The translations under genes were made by a program, and so were the position numbers. The notes beneath the pieces are model-generated. The model was not told the origin of the DNA. It did not search any database and saw only the letters and a program-made list of their open reading frames with translations. Below, piece after piece: positions 4,542-8,703 of a stretch of DNA of 8,703 nucleotides. Every line of letters begins with the position of its first letter. Within the stretch, counting starts at the first letter, position 1. Source of the DNA: Pseudomonadota bacterium (GTDB taxonomy: Bacteria; Pseudomonadota; Alphaproteobacteria; Acetobacterales; Acetobacteraceae). The DNA lies in the NCBI GenBank assembly GCA_021779655.1, contig JAJYAF010000068.1, positions 1-8,703 of the forward strand, in the 5' to 3' direction.

Positions 4542-5474
4542 ATGGATCGGCTCACCGAAATCACCGCCTTCGTTAAGGTTGCGCAGACCGGCAGCTTTTC
4601 CGAGGCCGCGCGGCAGCTCACTGTTTCTCCCACAGTTATCAGCAAGCATGTGCGCTTTCTGGAGGAATGGCTCGATGTCCGGCTGTTCAACCGCACGACC
4701 CGCCATGTCTCCCTGACCGATATCGGCCATGAGGTGTATGAACGCTGCGCGGAGCTGCTCCACCAGTTTCATGATTTGGAATCGATGGCGGGGCGATGGC
4801 GGGGCGTTCCGCGTGGCGTGCTGCGCATCAGCGCTTCGCTTTCCTTTGGCGGCGGCCCGCTGGCGTCTCATCTGCCCCGCTTCACCGAGCGCTATCCGCA
4901 CGTGACGATCGACCTGACATTGAGGGACCGGTTCGTCGACGTGATCGAGGAAAATGTCGACGTTGCCATCGTGATGGGCAACCTGCCCGATTCGGGCGCC
5001 AAAACCCGGCTTTTGAACCACGTTGAAAACGGCATCTACGCCAGCCCGGACTATCTGGAGGCGCACGGCCCCTTACGGAACCCGGACGATCTGACCAAGC
5101 ATAATTGCCTGCTGCATGTCGGCGGACCGCTGACGGACGATTGGGAACTCACCGGCCCGGACGGCCAGACCAGGCATTACAAGGTGAGCGGAACGCTGCG
5201 CACCAACAGCACGGTGGCGCTGCTCACCTCGGTGCTGCTCGGCCAGGGGCTGATTCTGCTGCCCGACTATCTGGTGGCGGAGGCGCTGGCCCTTGGCCGG
5301 CTGGTGAAACTGCTGCCCGAATACAAGATCCCGCCTTTGCCGATGCGGGTGGTTTATCAGCCCGGCCGGCACGTGCCGATAAAGGTGCAGGCGTTCATCG
5401 ATTTCGTGACCGAGGCCTTTGGCCGCAATTCCGGCTTCGCGGCAAGATTGAAAGTCCCGAACGCCAAGGTTTGA
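4542..5474 (+). CDS. LysR-type transcriptional regulator (CrgA-like subgroup)
   Basis: A 310-residue cytoplasmic DNA-binding protein of normal LysR length. The N-terminal winged helix-turn-helix is clear: MDRLTEITAFVKVAQTGSFS (1-20), EAARQLTVSPTVISKHVRFLE (21-41), then the wing LFNRTTRHVSLTDIG (48-62) and linker helix to about 85. The effector domain starts at RGVLRISAS (91-99) with VTIDLTLRDRFVDVIEENVDVAI (121-143), the pattern of the CrgA/YafC-type subgroup; the ligand cannot be told. The regulator is divergent from truncated paralog B with 137 bases between starts, so it probably controls B, itself and perhaps A. No Shine-Dalgarno is visible before the ATG; the start is fixed by the family N-terminus, and an unusual or leaderless start is possible. 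It ends 10 bases from the convergent VTT-domain gene with no obvious terminator between. Confidence 0.93.
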   Translation: MDRLTEITAFVKVAQTGSFSEAARQLTVSPTVISKHVRFLEEWLDVRLFNRTTRHVSLTDIGHEVYERCAELLHQFHDLESMAGRWRGVPRGVLRISASLSFGGGPLASHLPRFTERYPHVTIDLTLRDRFVDVIEENVDVAIVMGNLPDSGAKTRLLNHVENGIYASPDYLEAHGPLRNPDDLTKHNCLLHVGGPLTDDWELTGPDGQTRHYKVSGTLRTNSTVALLTSVLLGQGLILLPDYLVAEALALGRLVKLLPEYKIPPLPMRVVYQPGRHVPIKVQAFIDFVTEAFGRNSGFAARLKVPNAKV

Positions 5475-5484
5475 GCGACCGATT

Positions 5485-6180
5485 TCACGGATAGGCCGCA
5501 AGCTGCCGGTATTTTCGCAGAAGCAGAATACCGCAAAGCGCCGAAAGCCCGAACATCGCCACCCCCAACGCCAGCACGAAACCGTGCGCCGGCGCGCTGC
5601 CCCGGCCGATCAGGGCGAAAATCAGCGTTTGCGGAACGAAGCCGATGGCCGAAGCCGTGATGAAGGGCAGCGCTCGGACCGAGCATAGCCCGGCCGCGAG
5701 ATTAAGCAGGATATTGCTGCCCACCGGCATGAGCCGGAAAGCAAGCGTGGCGATGAAAGGGCGGGCCGCCAGGGTGGAATCGATCCGCCGCAAAGCCGGG
5801 CCGAAACGGCGCATGACGAAGCCGCGGCCCATCAGCCGCGACCAGGAAAAATCGATCGCGCAGGCCAGCACCTGGGAGAGCAGCGCTATCCCCGCCCCGT
5901 CCCACGGGCCGAACGCATAGCCGGCGACGAAAGCGGGAATCTGCCGGGGCAGCCCGACGGCGGTGAGCGCGGTGGCCAGCAGCAGGAACAGGACCGGCCC
6001 GCGCGTGCCGCCTTCGGACACCAGGCGGGTCAGCGCCGATTGCGCGGTACCGGCGCCGAAGAGCGGCAGGCAGAAGGCGATGATGATCATCGCCCCGGCC
6101 AGCAGTGCCGGCTTGAAAGCTTTGCCGGCCACCGCCACGGTGGCGCCGGAGGCGCCGGTTTGCAGTTGCGCCTGGCTCAT
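5485..6180 (-). CDS. VTT/DedA-like integral membrane protein (TVP38/TMEM64 family)
   Basis: A 231-residue inner-membrane protein with about five or six hydrophobic segments (roughly 23-42, 61-85, 95-113, 158-190, 198-221). Family signature features: GLPRQIPAFVAGYAFGPWDG (76-95), corresponding to the F.aG..FG re-entrant motif, and FRLMPVGSNILLNLAAG (148-164), the conserved R-x-x-P...N..aG segment. DedA/VTT proteins are linked to lipid flipping, including undecaprenyl phosphate, and to membrane homeostasis. It overlaps the upstream glycosyltransferase gene by ATGA, so the two are translationally coupled. I infer that it transports or accommodates the lipid-linked product of that enzyme; the substrate is not shown. 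Confidence 0.87.
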   Translation of the reverse strand: MSQAQLQTGASGATVAVAGKAFKPALLAGAMIIIAFCLPLFGAGTAQSALTRLVSEGGTRGPVLFLLLATALTAVGLPRQIPAFVAGYAFGPWDGAGIALLSQVLACAIDFSWSRLMGRGFVMRRFGPALRRIDSTLAARPFIATLAFRLMPVGSNILLNLAAGLCSVRALPFITASAIGFVPQTLIFALIGRGSAPAHGFVLALGVAMFGLSALCGILLLRKYRQLAAYP

Positions 6181-6959
6181 GGATTGGATTCGATCTCCGG
6201 GCGCTTCCAGCGCCGTTGCAGCCAGGCGACGCCGAACAGATCGACGATGCCGACCTTCAGCCGGTCCCAGGTGCCGTAATGTGAGGCGCCATGCGCCCGC
6301 GGATGATGCCGCACGGGAACGGAAACCACGTGCCCGCCGGCGCGGATGAACAAAGCCGGCATGAACCGGTGCATGTGGTCGAATTGCGGCATTTCCAGGA
6401 ACGCCTGCCGGCGGAAGAGTTTCAGCCCGCAGCCGGTATCGGGCGTGCCGTCTCCCAGTATCCGGCTGCGCACCGCGTTGGCGATTTTCGAGCCCCAGCG
6501 CTTGGCCTCGGAATCCCGGCGGCGGGTGCGGTGGCCGGCGATCAGCACCGGCTTCGGCCCTTGGGCCTCGGCGGCCAGCGCGGCTTCGAGCATGGCGGGA
6601 ATATCCGCCGGGTCGTTCTGGCCGTCGCCGTCCAGCGTGGCGATGAACAGGCCGCGCGCGGCGCGTACCCCGGTGATGATCGCGGCGGACTGGCCGCAGC
6701 TCACGCGGTGCCGGATATGCACCAGCGAAGGCAGCTCGGCCGCGAGCCCGGCCATGATTTGCGGCGTGGCGTCGGCGCTGCCGTCGTCGACATAGACGAT
6801 CTCATGCGCGAGGCCGCCAAGCGCGGCGCCGATGGCGGCGATCAGCGGGGCGAGATTCGGCGCCTCGTTATGGACCGGCACCACCACGGAAATCAGCGGG
6901 GCGTCCGGCTGGGTTTCGGGGTAGCTCTTGGAAAGGGGTTCGATGATCATGGGCGCCAT
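6177..6959 (-). CDS. Family 2 glycosyltransferase (dolichyl-phosphate-mannose-synthase-like)
   Basis: A 260-residue GT-A fold enzyme, probably transferring a sugar from a nucleotide sugar to polyprenyl phosphate at the inner face of the membrane. Seen: ISVVVPVHNEAPNL (23-36); VDDGSADAT (57-65); the metal-binding DxD region TLDGDGQNDP (108-117); GLKLFRRQAF (178-187) after the DTGCG turn; and RHHPRAHGASHYG (217-229), matching the R-x-x-HxxR.xG.SkY region of DPM1/ArnC-type enzymes. There is no C-terminal membrane helix, so it is the soluble DPM1-like form and may need a membrane partner. The VTT protein encoded directly downstream (ATGA overlap) is a plausible one. Met4 at 6950 is an alternative start; neither has a good Shine-Dalgarno. 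Sugar and acceptor are unknown; a lipid A or exopolysaccharide modification is possible. Confidence 0.9.
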   Translation of the reverse strand: MAPMIIEPLSKSYPETQPDAPLISVVVPVHNEAPNLAPLIAAIGAALGGLAHEIVYVDDGSADATPQIMAGLAAELPSLVHIRHRVSCGQSAAIITGVRAARGLFIATLDGDGQNDPADIPAMLEAALAAEAQGPKPVLIAGHRTRRRDSEAKRWGSKIANAVRSRILGDGTPDTGCGLKLFRRQAFLEMPQFDHMHRFMPALFIRAGGHVVSVPVRHHPRAHGASHYGTWDRLKVGIVDLFGVAWLQRRWKRPEIESNP

Positions 6960-7215
6960 TCAGCCGGACCATTGGGGCGACTCTGTGGCCCAAAACAGTA
7001 CGGAAAAAGGCTTTTGGCCTCCCGGCCCGTGGGCATCGTGGCGTCCGCCGGCGGCCTCCTGCCGTCTGCCCGCCAGTGCTTCATCGTCGCGTCATTCCGC
7101 CTCATGGCCCTGCCAACCCTTAATACCACCCCCCGAATTGTCCGCGCAGGGTCAAGCCGCCGCCCCATCGTGGATACATGGCACGGCGCGGCGCCGGCAT
7201 CCAGGGGTGGGGGAG
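6960..7215. other. Intergenic region upstream of the glycosyltransferase gene
   Basis: Between the flgN terminator and the glycosyltransferase start are about 256 bases. Both strands have open frames, but their translations are low-complexity Ala/Arg/Pro and resemble nothing. It should hold the glycosyltransferase-VTT promoter. A TTGACC reads on the minus strand, but the nearest -10-like TATTAA is about 24 bases away, too far for a standard sigma-70 promoter. I see no sigma-54 or sigma-28 consensus. Confidence 0.5.
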
Positions 7216-7239
7216 AAAAAGCGCGCGCCGATACGGCGC
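7216..7239 (-). terminator. Rho-independent-type terminator after flgN
   Basis: On the minus strand GCGCCG-TAT-CGGCGC forms a 6-bp all-GC stem (7225-7230 with 7234-7239), followed by GCGC and then TTTTT (7216-7220). It starts 3 bases after the flgN stop codon. The four-base gap between stem and T-run is slightly long, but alternative pairing of AAGCGC with GCGCTT brings the stem up to the T-run. Confidence 0.75.
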
Positions 7240-7242
7240 TTC

Positions 7243-7641
7243 TTAAATTTTGGCGGAGAGGCTGACGGCGCCGCTGTTCGGCCGCGGCGCCGACCTGCCG
7301 CTGCTGCCGTAGCCGGGCGAGGCCGGGCCGCCCGCCGCGCCGATGGCCTCCGCGATGATGCCGAGCACCCGCGTCTGGATTTCCATTCCCTGGCGAAGCA
7401 GGGCGCGGTTTTCCGCCGCAAGCTGCTCCAGGCGGGTCGCGGTTTCGTGGATCGTCGCGGCGGACAGGCCGGGCGGCCGGGCGGCGGCAAGCGCCTCGAA
7501 CGCCGTGGCGGCGGCGCGTTTTTGGGCGAGCAGGGCGGCGGCGGCGGCGAAATCCTGCGCGGCAAGCGCCGTGTTCTCCTGCCGCAGCGTTTCGGCGAGA
7601 TGGCCGGCAGCCTCCTGCCAGGTGCAAGCGGGTGTGGTCAT
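7243..7641 (-). CDS. flgN: FlgN-family flagellar export chaperone
   Basis: A 132-residue, Ala-rich helical protein. FlgN proteins are cytoplasmic chaperones that keep the hook-filament junction proteins FlgK and FlgL soluble and deliver them to the flagellar export apparatus. Seen: two long helices (about 7-52 and 61-100) with heptad-like LAETLRQENTALAAQDFAAAA and LEQLAAENRALLRQGMEIQTRVLG, then a Gly/Ser/Pro tail ending VSLSAKI, the shape of alphaproteobacterial FlgN. Sequence alone is weakly conserved; the assignment leans on its position as the last gene of the flgI-flgJ operon. ATGA overlap with flgJ and no own Shine-Dalgarno point to translational coupling. flgK and flgL are not in the window. 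Confidence 0.75.
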   Translation of the reverse strand: MTTPACTWQEAAGHLAETLRQENTALAAQDFAAAAALLAQKRAAATAFEALAAARPPGLSAATIHETATRLEQLAAENRALLRQGMEIQTRVLGIIAEAIGAAGGPASPGYGSSGRSAPRPNSGAVSLSAKI

Positions 7642-7955
7642 TGAACGGGTTTTGCCTGCAAAGCGGTTGCGATCTGGTTAGCAAGACCAAGCCCGCCATC
7701 GGCCTCCATCTGCCGCGCGATCGCCTCCACCAGGAAGGGCTGCCAGGTTTTTTCCGCCGAACTGCCGCCGAACTGCGCGTCCGGAGGCCCCACCGTATCG
7801 AACATCGGCGCCAGAAGCTGGCTGATCGCCATGGTCTCGAACGCCGCCGCCTGGCTTTTGAGCGCGGCGGGGCTGGCCGCGTGCGGCGCGCGGACGGAGG
7901 TGGAGGCGGAGACGGTAGCGGAGAGGGGGGTGGAGAGGGGAGCGAGGTTGATCAT
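7638..7955 (-). CDS. flgJ: Flagellar rod-binding protein (FlgJ N-terminal domain type)
   Basis: A 105-residue protein equal to the rod-binding half of FlgJ, which caps the growing flagellar rod in the periplasm. Seen: AAAFETMAISQLLAPMFDTV (36-55), FGGSSAEKTWQPFLVEAIARQM (62-83) and GGLGLANQIATAL (87-99), the Rod-binding family pattern. The C-terminal muramidase domain of enterobacterial FlgJ is absent, as is usual in alphaproteobacteria, where a separate enzyme opens the peptidoglycan. The N-terminal 30 residues are Ser/Thr/Ala-rich and flexible. The start overlaps the flgI stop (ATGA) and the stop overlaps the flgN start (ATGA). Confidence 0.9.
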   Translation of the reverse strand: MINLAPLSTPLSATVSASTSVRAPHAASPAALKSQAAAFETMAISQLLAPMFDTVGPPDAQFGGSSAEKTWQPFLVEAIARQMEADGGLGLANQIATALQAKPVQ

Positions 7956-8703
7956 TGTACAATCAGATTGGCTTGCAGCGCGCCGGAAGCCTTGATGGTT
8001 TGCAGGATACTGATCATGTCGTGCGGCGCCACGCCGAGCGAGTTCAGCCCGGAGACCAGTTGCTGAAGGCTCACGCCGCCATCCAGGATGGCCAGCTGTC
8101 TGTTGGGACCCTTGCTGACCGCGATGCTGGTGGTGGCGGTGGAGACGGTGGTTCCGCGGGAGAACGGCCCTGGCTGGCTGATGGCCGGCGTGTTGGTTAC
8201 CTGGATTGTCAGATTGCCCTGCGCGATGGCGATTTCGCTCACCCGCACATCGGCCCCGATGACGATGGTGCCGGTGGCCTCGTCCACGACCACGGTGGCC
8301 GGGGTGGAGGGCGTGACCGGCAGATCCGCGATGGCGGCTAGCGCGCTCACCACGTCGCGGCCGGCCAGGTTGAGGCTGACGGTGCGCGGATCGCTGACGG
8401 AGGCAACCCCGTAACCCAGCGAATCGTTCACCGCCGCCGCGATCCGCTCCGCCGTGGTGAAGTCCGGATTGCGCAGCTCCAGGCTGGGACTGGTCTCGGC
8501 AGCCAGGGTGAAATCCACCTTGCGCTCGACCAGCGCGCCGTTGGCGATCCGGCCGACGGTGGGCACGCCCTGGGTGAACGTGCTGTTGGTGCCGGACGCG
8601 GTGATGGCGCCGGTGACCAGCGAGCCCTGCGCCACCGCATAGACCTCGCCATCCGCGCCGAGCAGCGGCGTGACCAGGAGCGTGCCGCCGGTGAGATCCT
8701 TCG
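7952..8703 (-). CDS. flgI: Flagellar P-ring protein FlgI (C-terminal part, cut by window edge)
   Basis: FlgI forms the P-ring, the periplasmic bushing around the flagellar rod in the peptidoglycan layer. About 249 C-terminal residues are visible of a usual ~365-375; the signal peptide and N-terminal third lie beyond the edge. Seen: KDLTGGTLLVTPLLGADGEVYAVAQGSL at the cut end, matching the family GGTLL.TPL.G.DG.VYA.AQG stretch; then VGRIANGALVERKVDF; ATGTIVIGADVRVSEIAIAQGNLTI; and the C-terminal QLVSGLNSLGVAPHDMISILQTIKASGALQANLIV. There is no disruption. It is translationally coupled to flgJ by ATGA. The ATG-like internal start at 8635 is not the gene start: the frame continues upstream with family sequence. 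Confidence 0.95.
   Translation of the reverse strand, partial: KDLTGGTLLVTPLLGADGEVYAVAQGSLVTGAITASGTNSTFTQGVPTVGRIANGALVERKVDFTLAAETSPSLELRNPDFTTAERIAAAVNDSLGYGVASVSDPRTVSLNLAGRDVVSALAAIADLPVTPSTPATVVVDEATGTIVIGADVRVSEIAIAQGNLTIQVTNTPAISQPGPFSRGTTVSTATTSIAVSKGPNRQLAILDGGVSLQQLVSGLNSLGVAPHDMISILQTIKASGALQANLIVQ

Noticed and set aside
7116..7140. TTAATACCACCCCCCG resembling the ATACCA-N2-CCGC arms
   Set aside because: Only the ATACCA part matches, and there is no inverted partner nearby, so it is probably chance.
6291..7265. 324-codon plus-strand frame opposite the glycosyltransferase
   Set aside because: It covers a clear GT2 gene in antisense and has no recognisable motif or ribosome binding site.
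7638..7641. ATGA overlaps in the flagellar and other operons as a special signal
   Set aside because: ATGA stop-start overlaps are an ordinary sign of translational coupling in compact bacterial operons.
1..8703. CRISPR array, tRNA, rRNA, phage or toxin-antitoxin module
   Set aside because: No regularly spaced direct repeats, tRNA-like cloverleaf, rRNA-like stretch or toxin/antitoxin pair was seen on reading either strand.

Overview
The window is about 8.7 kb of GC-rich, gene-dense chromosome. It looks like an alphaproteobacterium, most likely a member of the Rhodospirillales and perhaps the Acetobacteraceae. That guess rests on the GC-rich codon use, a FlgJ that is only the short rod-binding domain, the alphaproteobacterial style of flgI-flgJ-flgN operon and the xseB-ispA pairing. 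It is an inference, since no rRNA or other marker is present.

Left block (1-1740, minus strand): a four-gene run read as tusA-like, then histone-deacetylase-family hydrolase, then xseB, then ispA (cut by the window edge). The first two overlap by ATGA and the last two are 2 bases apart, so this is very probably one operon joining a sulfur-carrier protein, an amidohydrolase, exonuclease VII small subunit and isoprenoid chain synthesis. Diverging from it (1804-3244, plus strand) are a ROK-family fructokinase (mak-like) and a RutF/HpaC-type flavin reductase. These are followed by a strong stem-loop shared with the convergent gene.

Middle block (3318-5474): the least ordinary part. Two tandem minus-strand genes encode small secreted proteins that are paralogs (53 of 96 residues identical by hand, no gaps). 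The second stops exactly where the first has a conserved-looking Trp, and so lacks the last 17 residues. A LysR-type regulator diverges from the second copy. Both paralogs carry the same upstream signals (a TTTGNCAAA palindrome, a GTAATCC block and an identical Shine-Dalgarno arrangement), so the pair may be one small LysR regulon. Between the two copies lie two strong inverted repeats sharing an ATACCA-N2-CCGC end. Together they look like a small MITE-like element of about 123 bp bounded by TAA.

Right block (5485-8703, minus strand): a GT2 glycosyltransferase overlapping by ATGA with a VTT/DedA-like membrane protein, probably a lipid-linked sugar or envelope function. Then comes a flagellar operon end, flgI (cut by the edge)-flgJ-flgN, with both junctions ATGA and a rho-independent-type terminator straight after flgN.

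Most of the window is ordinary chromosome. I see no CRISPR array, tRNA, rRNA, phage or complete transposase. The only candidate for something undescribed is the LysR/paralogous secreted-protein locus with its inverted repeats. The evidence there is suggestive but thin.
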